A stretch of 64,000 nt of DNA from Roseofilum halophilum BLCC-M91 (GTDB taxonomy: Bacteria > Cyanobacteriota > Cyanobacteriia > Cyanobacteriales > Desertifilaceae). The position numbers and the translations under genes are program-made. Shown in pieces: positions 8,587 through 18,126 of this stretch. The DNA lies in assembly GCF_030068445.1 (NCBI RefSeq), contig NZ_JAQPOK010000016.1:1-64000 (forward strand), in the 5' to 3' direction. The notes beneath the pieces were generated by a model. That model had not been told where the DNA came from and made no database searches. It saw only the letters and a list, made by a program, of their open reading frames with translations. Each line of letters opens with the position of its first letter. Position 1 is the first letter of the stretch.

Positions 8587-11500
8587 TTACCAAGGGCTGC
8601 CGACTACGGTAAAGCCAGCCCAATGAAATGGATGGGAGAGGGAGCGATCGCCATTTTTCAATTGGGAAACCACGGTTGCAGGAAGGGTAACCCGGTTATG
8701 GGGAGTCACTAATTCTCCGTTCTCGACGAAAATTTCCCCTCGTAACATCGCCAGTTGTGCTTGACGCAGGGCTTCGGCTTTAATGGGTTCGGTTTGCAGG
8801 TATTCGTAAAATGCGGTCATTAATGCTACCGTAGACAAGTCATCTACTTTCCAGAGACTGGCAACGGAAGATTTTACTCCGGCACGAACGGCTAATCCTG
8901 CAAAGCCCAGTTCTGCGTCTAAATCCCCGATCGCCGTTTGGCAAGCACTGAGTACCAAAAGTTCTACTTGTGGCTGCTCGTGCCAGTCAAAGTCACGTAG
9001 GGTTTCTAAGGCAATGGTGCGATCCCAAAATTCTAGTTTGGTGCTATCCCTAGAGTCAAAATCAGCATGGGTTGCCAGATGGACGATATCATAGCGACGA
9101 CTGAGGCGCTGGGTTTTCATGTTCTCTAGGGTAAAGTCTTGATTTAAGAAGCGATCGCTATGCCAATTTCCACTGCCAATCATTTCTAACTCTAAGGGTA
9201 CACTGGGCAGAGGATCGCGTTTGGCATTGGGAAATTCAGATGCTCCCATAGCCAATACCCTGGCATTCTCTAATCCTTCATACGTGGAATTGGTTAACGT
9301 CACACTGGGAATCAGAGCAATATTATACTTCTCAATCAGGAATTGTTCCCCATCATGCAACATGCCCAAGGGAATCGATCGCAACCCATTATCCACGCTA
9401 AACATGAGGGTATCAATCCCTTGCGCTTCCATCTGTTCTTCTAAGGGGGCAATGATGGCTTTATAGGCTTTTTGTGCAGTAGCCAGGATAGGAGCCTTGT
9501 GTCTACTGCCCTCTAATTCATTGTACATGGCTGTAGCAATTCGCTCTGGCTTGTTGGATACATTATGGCCGAAAAAGCGATCGATCTGCACCGTTTCGAC
9601 TTCAGCAACACCTTCAGAGGTGACTAAGACTAACACCAGTCCACCTTCTAATTTAATGCCTTCGCGATCGACATTAGGATGAGAGAGAGCATAGACGACT
9701 GCCGGTTTATTGCCAGTTTGCGCCTCGATTGTACTGAGCATATCCTTGATTCCGGCGATCGTCACAATCTCCGAAGGATCTTTTTTCACATATTGACTAT
9801 ACTCTTCCGTCATCAACTGATCCAGTTCTTGCAACCGTTGATCCCAGGTTTCTTGTAGTCCTCCCAACTCTAAATTCAGAGACGCTAAATCAATCGCAAA
9901 GCGATCCAAGTCCGTTAAATCAGTCGTTACAGTAACATTAGAAGATCCAGGAATATTCGGATTGACACTCACAGAAACTGGAGGCACAGAAGTCAACGGA
10001 GTTAAAGGAGGATTAACTGGGATTTGAGGCTGAATTACGCTCTGGGTTACCGATGGATTCACCGATTGATTTACCGGTGAATTAACCGGTGTGGCATTAC
10101 TCTCAATCGTCACCGTTCCTGGAATACCTTGGGGAGCAGCAGTATTAATCAGTCCTGTCGAAACCGTTCCCGTTTGCGAGTTTAACGAAACATCTCCAGC
10201 ATTACCTTGATTACTACTCGTATCAATATCTTCTGTCGTAATATTGCCAAGTGCCCTAACTCCCACATCTCCACTATTGCCATCATTCGTCGAGCTATCA
10301 ATATTTCCAATAGTCACTGAACTTTGGGGACTAGAAACCTGAATATTGCCTCCATCTCCTCTATATGAAGAGGATGAATTCAAGTCACCCGTTGCAACGC
10401 CTTGTACCCCCTCTACCATAATATTTCCGCCATCTCCATCACGAGCAGACGTATCAATATTAGCCGCTTGAACCGCTCCATCGGTTCTACCCGTAAAATC
10501 TCCCCCATCTCCTTGCACAAAAGAGGATGAGACAGAAGTACCAATTCCAATTCCTGTTGCTGTTTGAATATTGACGTTACCAGCATTATTGAGGAGCGTG
10601 GGCAGGAATAAGGCAGGATTTTCAAACTCAGGATTAATTAGGATTTGAACTTCCTCAATAATTTCAGCCAATTCAGGCTGATTTTCTGGAATGGAGTTAT
10701 CCGGGTTAGTTGAGTTGCTCTCTTGTGGTACAAAAACCACTCCAGTAATTTCCAGTGGATTATTATTACCATCTTCAATGATTTTAGTAATTGTCTCTGG
10801 AGAGCTACTTGAATCATCAGATTGCTGAGTTGCAGTGGAGTCGCTACTGGAGTCACCAGCTTGTTGGTTGTCTGTAGAGCCGCCAGAGCCACTGGAGTCA
10901 CCACCTTGCTGGTTGTCTGTAGAGCCACCAGAGCTACTGGAGTCACCACCTTGCTGGTTGTCTGTAGAGCCACCAGAGCTACTGGAGTCACCAGCTTGTT
11001 GGTTGTCTGTAGAACCGCCAGAGCTACTGGAGTCTCCGCCTTGTTGGGGGTCTGTCGAGCCGCCAGAGCTACTGGAGTCTCCGCCTTGTTGGGGGTCTGT
11101 CGAGCCGCCAGAGCTACTGGAGCCACCACCGGATTGTTGGTTACCTGTAGAGCCGCTAGAGCTACTGGAGCCACCACCGGATTGTTGGTTAGAATTGGCT
11201 TGACCAAGACTAATCTCAATTGTCCCTGATAGTTTTCCGGCTATAGGTACTATTTGCCCTGGAAACTCCAAGTCTCTAGCAAAAGTAATCGTATCACCAG
11301 AATGATCGCAATCGAAAGATCCTCCACAGCGACTAATGATGTAGTCTCTTAAAAGTCCAGACTCAATTGTAAAACTGCCATTTTCAGAGGTAATGGTAAT
11401 ATCTCCAGGTGTGCCTGATAGGGTTCCTGATAAGAGTTCTTCAGTTCTAATATCCCCATAGCTAGAGATAGTAATATGCCCTCCATCACCATTACCAAAA

Positions 11501-13734
11501 ACACCCGTGATAATAGAATCGGTGGTCACCGTTCCGTTCTCGCTGGTAATTTCTACATTTCCTCCATTATTATCGCCTGAACTCGAACCAATTGTACCCG
11601 TAGCAATCCTAGCTGTTTGAACATCTTCTCCAGCAGTAATGGTAACATGACCACCATTTCCTGCGGTTTCCGCAAAAGCTAACACTTTGTCAACGGTAAG
11701 ATGTTCGCCAGCTTCTAGAACAATATTGCCTGCCTTCCCGTCTTCTACAGAACTGGTTATTTCCCCAGTTTCAATATATCCATCAACAGATCTAATCGTA
11801 ATATCTCCTCCATCCCCTGGATTGTTTGTCAAGATTCCACTAGAAGTATTAACTTCATTGGTAATGGTGATATTTCCACTCTGACTAATAATTTCCACAT
11901 TACCGCCATGAGGGTGGTTAGTCAGTTTTGCTTCAGCACGGGCCATAATTCTATCCCGGATAAACACATCTCCTTCACTCTGAATAGTTATATCTCCAGC
12001 CGAATACTTTTCAGAATAGGTAGAGAGTCTTTCGGCTTCAATTGTGTTGCTACTATTGAGGGTAATGTCTCCACTATCTCCTACTGCGGATGAAATGTAA
12101 ATTGTGCCAAGTCTTAAACCCGCTCCAGAAATATCAACCGATCCATTGGTGTCAATGCTATCTCCTGCATCCATCGCAAATGAGCCTTGCCCATCTTTAT
12201 CAGCATCAGCGACAAAGGTTAATGTGTATTTAGAGCCTCCTAGTATATTATCGCTGAGGTCTTCAATCGTGATATTATTTGTGGCTTCAATCGTGATATC
12301 GCTGGTTGCCCAAATTTCTTCTAGTTTTTCTTCGGAAATAATCCAATCTGCATCTGGATCTTCATCCCATAAAATTTTGCTATCCTCTAATTCTGAATCA
12401 TTCGCTCCATCTGCTCCATCGACAATGGTGACGTTTTTCGGATCGAATAAAACTTGTCCGGTATCTCCATTAATTGCGCTTAAATCCACGTCTCCGTCCA
12501 CTCTCAGAGCGTTGCGGCTGGAAATTTCGGCAAAACCGCCATCTCCGCCTTCTATGCCGCCAGTAGCGCTAATTTGTCCGTCAAATCGAGTCAGGTTTTC
12601 TGACCAAATGAAGATGTTGCCACCGTCTCCTAATTGTTGCGATCCGGCGTTGAGGATGGAGTTTTCATTGATGTAAGTAATGTCGGCTGTGGGAAAGGTA
12701 GGATTTCCCTTAAAGTCACCGCCAATTCTTAGCGTTCCACCATCAAATAGTCCGGAAGCATCTAGGGTTGCGTCAATGACTCCGATGCGCTCTGCCATAA
12801 TGTTAATTGTGCCGCCATTTTCGGCGGATGTATTGACGGTTCCGGAGATGATGGAGATTCCATTAACGTCGGGAATTTCTACGCCACTTCCGGATAGGAC
12901 AATTTGCCCTTGTTCGTTGATTTGAATTTGTTCGGCATGATCGAGTCCGGAATGGGTGAGGAGTTCGGGGAGTTTTAGGGGAGTGATTTCGGGTTCTTGG
13001 CGCTCATCTTCTAGGGGAATATCGAGGCTTAAGAGGTGTCCTTCTTGGGTGATTCTAATAATTTGTTGGTCGGGAATGGCGACGACGGTGATGGTTCCGC
13101 CAGGGGCTTCTAAGGTTCCGAGGTTAATGACATTCGCGCCCATTAAGGTGAGATTGGAACCTTCGGAAAGTTTCAAGTCTCCGAAGTTGACGATACTGCC
13201 AGAGCCGTTGACATCGAAGCGAAATTCGTTGGGCGTGCCGACTAATTGACTCCAGTTATTGTCGCCTACTGCATTAAACCATTGGCCATTACCAAAGCCG
13301 ATTCCAGTGGCAGTTGTGGCGGCGAAGTCGGCGGGAATATTGAGCTGGGCGTTGGGGCCAAATACAATTCCGGCGGGGTTCATTAAGTAGAGGTTGGAGT
13401 TGCCGCCGGTAACTTGAATTAAACCGTTAATAATGGAGGGATCGCCGCCGTTAATTCGTCCTAGGATATTCTGAATTTGAGGATTACTCATGAAGTTGGC
13501 AATTTGCCCTTGAGATAATCCGAGTTGTTGAAAACTATGGAATAGGTTACGCCCGTTTCCGGAAAGTTGTCCGCCTTGAATGTTGAATTGATTGCCTTGA
13601 TGATTGATGATGGTTCCGGTGCCGTCCATTGCGGGGACAATGTTTTGGGCGAGGGTTTTATGGTTGAGGGGAGAAAGGGTAAGGGAAAGGAGGGTGGCAG
13701 AGGTGGTGAGGAAGGTGAAGGTATTGAGTTTCAT
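8587..13734 (-). CDS. Secreted TPS-domain protein with C-terminal CHAT (caspase-like) peptidase domain
   Basis: A giant predicted exoprotein (1715 aa) of the two-partner secretion type. Residues 1-29 form a signal peptide ending NHKTLAQ. Residues 30-250 are the filamentous-haemagglutinin N-terminal TPS domain (NLFHSFQQLGL, NLYLMNPAGIVFGPNAQL). Residues 250-840 and about 1030-1210 are Gly/Asn-rich beta-helix repeats (GDGGNI type). Residues 843-970 are 15-residue Ser/Gly repeats (GGDSSSSGGSTDNQQ). A proline/valine linker leads to the CHAT domain from about 1370. Its catalytic pair is His1556 (HLATHADF) and Cys1598 (LVLSACQTAIGD), so peptidase activity is plausible. Export would be by a TpsB porin; the only candidate here is at 829-2625. 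The cleaved substrate is unknown. Confidence 0.92.
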   Translation of the reverse strand: MKLNTFTFLTTSATLLSLTLSPLNHKTLAQNIVPAMDGTGTIINHQGNQFNIQGGQLSGNGRNLFHSFQQLGLSQGQIANFMSNPQIQNILGRINGGDPSIINGLIQVTGGNSNLYLMNPAGIVFGPNAQLNIPADFAATTATGIGFGNGQWFNAVGDNNWSQLVGTPNEFRFDVNGSGSIVNFGDLKLSEGSNLTLMGANVINLGTLEAPGGTITVVAIPDQQIIRITQEGHLLSLDIPLEDERQEPEITPLKLPELLTHSGLDHAEQIQINEQGQIVLSGSGVEIPDVNGISIISGTVNTSAENGGTINIMAERIGVIDATLDASGLFDGGTLRIGGDFKGNPTFPTADITYINENSILNAGSQQLGDGGNIFIWSENLTRFDGQISATGGIEGGDGGFAEISSRNALRVDGDVDLSAINGDTGQVLFDPKNVTIVDGADGANDSELEDSKILWDEDPDADWIISEEKLEEIWATSDITIEATNNITIEDLSDNILGGSKYTLTFVADADKDGQGSFAMDAGDSIDTNGSVDISGAGLRLGTIYISSAVGDSGDITLNSSNTIEAERLSTYSEKYSAGDITIQSEGDVFIRDRIMARAEAKLTNHPHGGNVEIISQSGNITITNEVNTSSGILTNNPGDGGDITIRSVDGYIETGEITSSVEDGKAGNIVLEAGEHLTVDKVLAFAETAGNGGHVTITAGEDVQTARIATGTIGSSSGDNNGGNVEITSENGTVTTDSIITGVFGNGDGGHITISSYGDIRTEELLSGTLSGTPGDITITSENGSFTIESGLLRDYIISRCGGSFDCDHSGDTITFARDLEFPGQIVPIAGKLSGTIEISLGQANSNQQSGGGSSSSSGSTGNQQSGGGSSSSGGSTDPQQGGDSSSSGGSTDPQQGGDSSSSGGSTDNQQAGDSSSSGGSTDNQQGGDSSSSGGSTDNQQGGDSSGSGGSTDNQQAGDSSSDSTATQQSDDSSSSPETITKIIEDGNNNPLEITGVVFVPQESNSTNPDNSIPENQPELAEIIEEVQILINPEFENPALFLPTLLNNAGNVNIQTATGIGIGTSVSSSFVQGDGGDFTGRTDGAVQAANIDTSARDGDGGNIMVEGVQGVATGDLNSSSSYRGDGGNIQVSSPQSSVTIGNIDSSTNDGNSGDVGVRALGNITTEDIDTSSNQGNAGDVSLNSQTGTVSTGLINTAAPQGIPGTVTIESNATPVNSPVNQSVNPSVTQSVIQPQIPVNPPLTPLTSVPPVSVSVNPNIPGSSNVTVTTDLTDLDRFAIDLASLNLELGGLQETWDQRLQELDQLMTEEYSQYVKKDPSEIVTIAGIKDMLSTIEAQTGNKPAVVYALSHPNVDREGIKLEGGLVLVLVTSEGVAEVETVQIDRFFGHNVSNKPERIATAMYNELEGSRHKAPILATAQKAYKAIIAPLEEQMEAQGIDTLMFSVDNGLRSIPLGMLHDGEQFLIEKYNIALIPSVTLTNSTYEGLENARVLAMGASEFPNAKRDPLPSVPLELEMIGSGNWHSDRFLNQDFTLENMKTQRLSRRYDIVHLATHADFDSRDSTKLEFWDRTIALETLRDFDWHEQPQVELLVLSACQTAIGDLDAELGFAGLAVRAGVKSSVASLWKVDDLSTVALMTAFYEYLQTEPIKAEALRQAQLAMLRGEIFVENGELVTPHNRVTLPATVVSQLKNGDRSLSHPFHWAGFTVVGSPW
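10822..11203 (-). repeat. 45-bp coding tandem repeat in the TPS-CHAT gene
   Basis: About eight tandem 45-bp units encode the 15-residue Ser/Gly/Asp/Gln module (consensus GGDSSSSGGSTDNQQ). Central units are nearly identical at DNA level and outer ones have diverged, consistent with slippage or recombination-driven expansion. The region has no stop on several opposite-strand frames, which creates false antisense ORFs. Confidence 0.85.
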
Positions 13735-14047
13735 GATTTTTAGGTAGATACGAGGTTAAGGGTGGGGTGAGTATTGGAAATGCCCTCTCCCTAAATCCCT
13801 CTCCCACGGGAGAGGGACTTTTCTCCCCTTCTCCTGTGGGAGAAGGGGCTGGGGGATGAGGGGCTGGGGGATGAGGGCAAGTTTTGATGATTCATTGAAA
13901 AGTAATTGATTCGTAGGTTGGGTTGAGGAAGGAAGCCCAACCTATTGGTTGGGTTGAGGAAGGAAACCTAACCAATAGGTTCGGTTGATGTTGGGTTTCA
14001 CTTCGTTCAACCCAACCTACGGGACAATGGCGGGTGATAGGGCGAAA
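13735..14047. other. Intergenic repeat-rich leader upstream of the TPS-CHAT gene
   Basis: This gene-free stretch holds two adjacent perfect hairpins: CCCTCTCCC/GGGAGAGGG (13797-13816) followed by a T-rich run, and CCCCTTCTCC/GGAGAAGGGG (13825-13848). A GGGGCTGGGGGATGA direct repeat comes next. Positions 13912-14021 carry several copies of a GTAGGTTGGGTTGAGGAAGGAA-like motif in both orientations, ending in an inverted copy (CAACCCAACCTACG). Both are of the dispersed-repeat kind common in cyanobacteria. No ORF is credible. Confidence 0.7.
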
Positions 14048-15049
14048 TCAGGTGACCAAATCCTTTTTGAATAGGGGCATTCCGGAAGGCGATCGCACTA
14101 ATTCACCCTGTTCATCTTTCTCTATATCACAAAATTGGAATTCTCCTGACTCATTTTTCTGCAAGTGGATTTTGCCATTGATGACTTGATAAACGGGGGG
14201 ATGGAATTGGGCGATGCCTTGATATTCGACAATGTTGCCGGTGGAGTCGCGCACGACGGGACAGGTGACGAGTTTTCCTTGTTCGCTGAAGATGAATTCT
14301 TGGGTTTGGGGATCGCGTAGGGGGGTGGGATAAATGGGTAATCCGGAGTCGGTTTTAATCAGTTCTCCGGATGCATCGGTTAAGGGAAAGATGAAGACGG
14401 GATCGCCGTGGCGATCGCAAATTAAATCCCCACTGGCGGTATCTCGTAGGGGAATAGCATCGGGATGGGGTGGTGGTGGGGTATCCATTTCGGGATAGGG
14501 GGGATGCAGTCGGGGTAGCTCTGCACTGGGGGTAAGCGGATAATGTTTGGTAAATTGGACGGCAGCTTGGGTAAATCCAGAGCGTTTGAGTAGGGCTTGA
14601 ATGCCGGTTTGATCGGCGCTGATGAGTAAGTCGATATCGGTGACGTTGAGTTCTTCGGCTTTGGCGATCGCCGTTTTTGCTAAACTAGAGATAGCCTCTC
14701 CTTGTCGATGTTCCGGTTTCACATACAATCCCAACACCGAACCCACCCGACGGGAAATGAACGGACTTTCTAAATCTTGATCCACCGCCAAAGTCTCCGG
14801 TAGCTCTGGAGGGGGAGCTTCATCATAGAAGTAGATAATCAAGCAACCGGCGATCGCCCCTTCAACCTCCAAAACCCACCCATAGGTGAGCGGTTTAGCC
14901 AGTTGATGGCGAATATACGCCTCAAAGTCAAAATTCGGTTTCACCCCCATAGACGGGTCAATATCTTGGCGCTCTGCGGCAAATTCAGCCCATAAGGGGG
15001 CGATCGCTTCTGCATCTTCCAGAGTAGCCAGTCGATAACTATAATTCAT
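14048..15049 (-). CDS. GNAT family N-acetyltransferase with a C-terminal repeat-like extension
   Basis: The N-terminal half (residues 1-165) is a GNAT acyl-CoA transferase fold: YRLATLEDAEAIAPLWAEF, then VLGLYVKPEHRQGEAISSLA, which is the acetyl-CoA motif A region, then LLISADQTGIQALLKRSGF. The C-terminal half is unusual: a proline-rich linker (PPYPEMDTPPPPHPD) and repeated short strands such as SGDLICDRHGDPVFIFP, TQEFIFSEQGKLV and EQGELVRSPSGMPLF. These look like imperfect about 30-residue repeats. The acyl acceptor is unknown. The frame opens at 15067, but the ATG at 15049 (MNYSYRLATL) gives the normal GNAT start. No operon partner is obvious; the next minus-strand gene ends 130 bp upstream. 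Confidence 0.8.
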   Translation of the reverse strand: MNYSYRLATLEDAEAIAPLWAEFAAERQDIDPSMGVKPNFDFEAYIRHQLAKPLTYGWVLEVEGAIAGCLIIYFYDEAPPPELPETLAVDQDLESPFISRRVGSVLGLYVKPEHRQGEAISSLAKTAIAKAEELNVTDIDLLISADQTGIQALLKRSGFTQAAVQFTKHYPLTPSAELPRLHPPYPEMDTPPPPHPDAIPLRDTASGDLICDRHGDPVFIFPLTDASGELIKTDSGLPIYPTPLRDPQTQEFIFSEQGKLVTCPVVRDSTGNIVEYQGIAQFHPPVYQVINGKIHLQKNESGEFQFCDIEKDEQGELVRSPSGMPLFKKDLVT

Positions 15050-15181
15050 AGTTCCATCCCTAATCAATCAAATTTATGCGCTTCTATAGGGATCTCTATT
15101 TTTTCAAGGCGATTTTATGCAAATTCCCGAAAATTGTCATAAAACGTTACAATCTCTTGGGGGAATGGAGAGATGGGGGGA

Positions 15182-17431
15182 TTACCTATTCCCCATTACC
15201 CAATAACTAACTTCCGACTTTTTTTCCAAGCTAAACAGATGGGGCTTATGAATCCCATAACCCTGAGCATAGTTAATCCCCAAGGCTTGCACTTGTTCCA
15301 GGATTTCTTTATTCTCAATCGATTCAGCAATCGTCTTTAACCCCATCACTTGGGCAATACGCTGAATCGATTCTACCATCACCCGATTAACTGGATCGTT
15401 AATCAAACTTTTAATAAACGTCCCATCAATTTTCAAATAATCAATCGGTAATTGTTTCAAATAAGTAAACGAAGACATACCACTGCCAAAATCATCCAAC
15501 GCAAACTGACAGCCCAACTCTTTTAATTCCGTAATAAATCTAATCGCCTGATTTAAGTGGGTAATCGCCACAGTTTCTGTAATCTCAAACCCAATCAGAG
15601 AGGGGGGAATGTGATGTAACCAAAATTGCTCTTTGAGGAACTCTAAAAACGAAAAGTCATTAAAACTTGCTCCCGATAAATTGACTAAATAAATCGGCTT
15701 TGCAAGGCGAGTCGATTGACTTGCCGATCCTTGACTCATATGAGTCGATAACTTTTGAAATAAATTGCGGATTACCCAGCGATCGATCGCTGGCATCAGG
15801 TCATACCGTTCTGCGGCTGGGAGAAATGCCATAGGAGGAATTATAGTTCCACTGCCATCAATCATACGGATAAATAATTCACCGCAAGGTCGCATCTTCG
15901 ACGCAGAATTGAGGGCAATAATCTGTTGAACATACAAGCAGAACCGATCTTCTTCTAAGGCTTGATTAATGCGAGCTACCCATTGCATATCACCTTGACG
16001 TTTAACCACTTCTCGATCTTCAATTTGATAGATGTGAATGCGGTTGCGTCCCCCATCTTTAGCCGCATACATGGCCGTATCGGCTGCACTCAGGGCAATA
16101 TGTTCATTGTCAATCGATCGATCGATTGGGACTAAGCCAATACTGACTCCTATCGTAAATAGTTTATCTTCCCAAACAAATCGAAAATTTTGAATCGTTT
16201 CAATGATTTTCTGGGCCACTTTTTGCCCTTCACCTAGGGAACAGTAATGCAACAATAACCCAAATTCATCGCCCCCTAAACGGGCAAAGGTATCCGTTTT
16301 GCGAATTTTACTTTGGAGAACTCCAGTAATTTGACGCAGGAGTTTATCGCCAGCAGAATGACCACAGGTATCATTGACAATTTTGAATTGGTCTAAGTCT
16401 AAATAGCATAAAATATGTTGTTGATTCAAGTGATGGGTTTCCTGGAGAGCGGCTTTGAGACATTGCTCAAATTCCCGTCGATTAATTAAGCCCGTGAGGG
16501 GATCGTGGCTGGCTTGCCAAGAGAGTTGATGGGCAAGCTTACGGGCTGAGGTGACATCTCGGCAAACGATCACAGTTCCCACCATGCGATCGCCCTTTAA
16601 GCGGATGGGAGCAATAGAGAGTTCGATAATGTAGGGTTGGCGATCGCTCTTAGAATAAAGGGTGTAGTTAGAGACTTTAATGATCCTGCCCGTAGTCAGG
16701 CTTTGATGCATCAGGATTTGAATCGGTTTTTGGTTAACATCGCTGGTGGAGAAAATTTCACTGACCGATTTGCCTTGAGTGACATGACTGGTTAAACCAA
16801 TCAGCTTTTCAGCCACTGGGTTAAGAGATTCAATTTGGTGATAGATATTGGTGACAATAACCGCATCCCCAATCGAGTTGAGGGTGATTTGAGCCAGTTC
16901 CTTTTCTTGTTGAAGTGCTTGTTCCAGGTTCCGGCGATCGCTAATCTCTTGTTGCAAGCGCACATTGGTTTGCACCAGGTCACTGGTGCGCTGAATCACT
17001 CGCTGCTCTAGGGTTTCGTTCACTTTCCGCAAAGCATCAGAAGCTTGCTTACGTTCAATCGCATAACGTAGCGATCGCATCAGCAACTCCGTATTTAACT
17101 GGCGTTTAATCAAATAATCCTGCGCCCCTTGGCGCACTGCATCGACCGCCAAGACACTATCTGTATTATTGGTGAGTACAATAATCGCCACATCTGGCGC
17201 TTTCTCGATTAGAGGACTCAAAGACTCTAGTCCTTGTGCATCCGGTAAACTCAGATCCAGTAAGACCACCTTAAACACCTGCGCTTCCAGTTGCTCAAGG
17301 GCTTCTGACAACCGACTCACATGGGTCACCTCAACCCCCATCGAGGGTGCTTGTTTCAAACGCTCCTGTAGCAGACGAGCTTCAGCTCGATTGTCTTCAA
17401 TTAACAGGATTTGAATTAAGGGATCTTCCAC
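15182..17431 (-). CDS. REC-PAS-GGDEF-EAL response regulator (c-di-GMP turnover)
   Basis: A response regulator fused to cyclic-di-GMP synthesis and degradation domains. Residues 1-125 are a receiver domain (acidic ED at 12-13, phospho-acceptor Asp59 in LLDLSLPD, Lys109). Residues 130-180 are a coiled coil and about 180-300 a PAS domain. The GGDEF domain has an intact GGDEF at 386-390, preceded by an RxxD inhibitory site (377-380). The EAL domain (about 485-735) has Glu518 (written ELF rather than EAL), FEITET at 615-620, DDFG at 646-649 and AESIE, so phosphodiesterase activity is plausible. It lies downstream of the Rcp1-like regulator (143 bp) and phytochrome on the same strand. Whether the net output is synthesis or degradation cannot be told from sequence. 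Confidence 0.93.
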   Translation of the reverse strand: MEDPLIQILLIEDNRAEARLLQERLKQAPSMGVEVTHVSRLSEALEQLEAQVFKVVLLDLSLPDAQGLESLSPLIEKAPDVAIIVLTNNTDSVLAVDAVRQGAQDYLIKRQLNTELLMRSLRYAIERKQASDALRKVNETLEQRVIQRTSDLVQTNVRLQQEISDRRNLEQALQQEKELAQITLNSIGDAVIVTNIYHQIESLNPVAEKLIGLTSHVTQGKSVSEIFSTSDVNQKPIQILMHQSLTTGRIIKVSNYTLYSKSDRQPYIIELSIAPIRLKGDRMVGTVIVCRDVTSARKLAHQLSWQASHDPLTGLINRREFEQCLKAALQETHHLNQQHILCYLDLDQFKIVNDTCGHSAGDKLLRQITGVLQSKIRKTDTFARLGGDEFGLLLHYCSLGEGQKVAQKIIETIQNFRFVWEDKLFTIGVSIGLVPIDRSIDNEHIALSAADTAMYAAKDGGRNRIHIYQIEDREVVKRQGDMQWVARINQALEEDRFCLYVQQIIALNSASKMRPCGELFIRMIDGSGTIIPPMAFLPAAERYDLMPAIDRWVIRNLFQKLSTHMSQGSASQSTRLAKPIYLVNLSGASFNDFSFLEFLKEQFWLHHIPPSLIGFEITETVAITHLNQAIRFITELKELGCQFALDDFGSGMSSFTYLKQLPIDYLKIDGTFIKSLINDPVNRVMVESIQRIAQVMGLKTIAESIENKEILEQVQALGINYAQGYGIHKPHLFSLEKKSEVSYWVMGNR

Positions 17432-17574
17432 AGTGCATCACCCTTTTTAAACAAAAATAGTAGCTTAGACTACTTTTGGGCTTACCTTCACATTTTAGAA
17501 CACTTTTTCTCCACCATAAGATTAAATTTATAGTTATTTTACAAAACTTAACTTTCCGTAAAAACTCTAGGGGA

Positions 17575-18015
17575 TCAAGCAATGGGAAGAGAAACTGTAC
17601 GAAACCAAAACGTTTCAATTTGTTCAACCAGATGAAAAAGTTGCTTGAGATTATTCGGTTTATGAAGATAACAATTCGCATGTAAATTGTAAGTTTCTTG
17701 GATATCTTCTAGCCGTTGAGACGTGCTTAAAATCAAGACTGGAATATGTTTAAGATTCGGATCGGCTTTGATTTCGGCTAACACTTCTCGACCATTTTTT
17801 CGAGGTAAATTTAAGTCTAGCAGTACCAAATCAGGGAGAGTGCGTTCCGTAAACGGGGGTTCCGAACGCAAATAAGCGATCGCATCTACTCCATTACCCA
17901 CAGACTGAATTTGATAAGGTTCTGTCATCTTCTTGAACCCTTCTTGAATTAAACGCACATGGGCCGAATTATCCTCGATCATTAAAATCCGATGAGCTTG
18001 CTCCAAATGAGTCAT
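17575..18015 (-). CDS. rcp1: Rcp1-type response regulator
   Basis: A single-domain receiver protein, 146 aa, of the kind that accepts phosphate from cyanobacterial phytochromes. Key residues are visible: IEDN near residue 14, phospho-acceptor Asp67 in DLVLLDLNLPRKNG, Thr/Ser switch in LILSTSQ, and Lys119 in YLHKPNN. The LPRKNGREVL and HKPNNL signatures are typical of the Rcp1 family. The gene follows the phytochrome by 111 bp on the same strand, which is the classic cph1-rcp1 arrangement. It has no output domain, so it presumably acts by protein contact or phosphotransfer. The next gene downstream is the GGDEF/EAL regulator. Confidence 0.9.
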   Translation of the reverse strand: MTHLEQAHRILMIEDNSAHVRLIQEGFKKMTEPYQIQSVGNGVDAIAYLRSEPPFTERTLPDLVLLDLNLPRKNGREVLAEIKADPNLKHIPVLILSTSQRLEDIQETYNLHANCYLHKPNNLKQLFHLVEQIETFWFRTVSLPIA

Positions 18016-18126
18016 TTTAAGTTACAGCCGTTTTTTATTACAAAATTTTAACTACTTTGCAGCAATCATAATCATCGGCATATACAATGTCAAGTCTAAC
18101 TTATTCCCCACCAAACCATTCAGCGC

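Noticed and set aside
10822-11229. Long ORFs on the plus strand and other frames opposite the TPS-CHAT gene
   Set aside because: They arise because the 45-bp repeat has no stop codons in several frames; the true frame has the signal peptide and CHAT motifs.
12104-12676. A 190-codon plus-strand ORF opposite the TPS-CHAT gene
   Set aside because: Low-complexity Ser/Pro product with no family features; antisense shadow of the beta-helix coding region.
17432-17574. Small ORFs between the GGDEF/EAL and Rcp1-like genes
   Set aside because: They cross the annotated gene ends, lack family features and have no ribosome-binding site.
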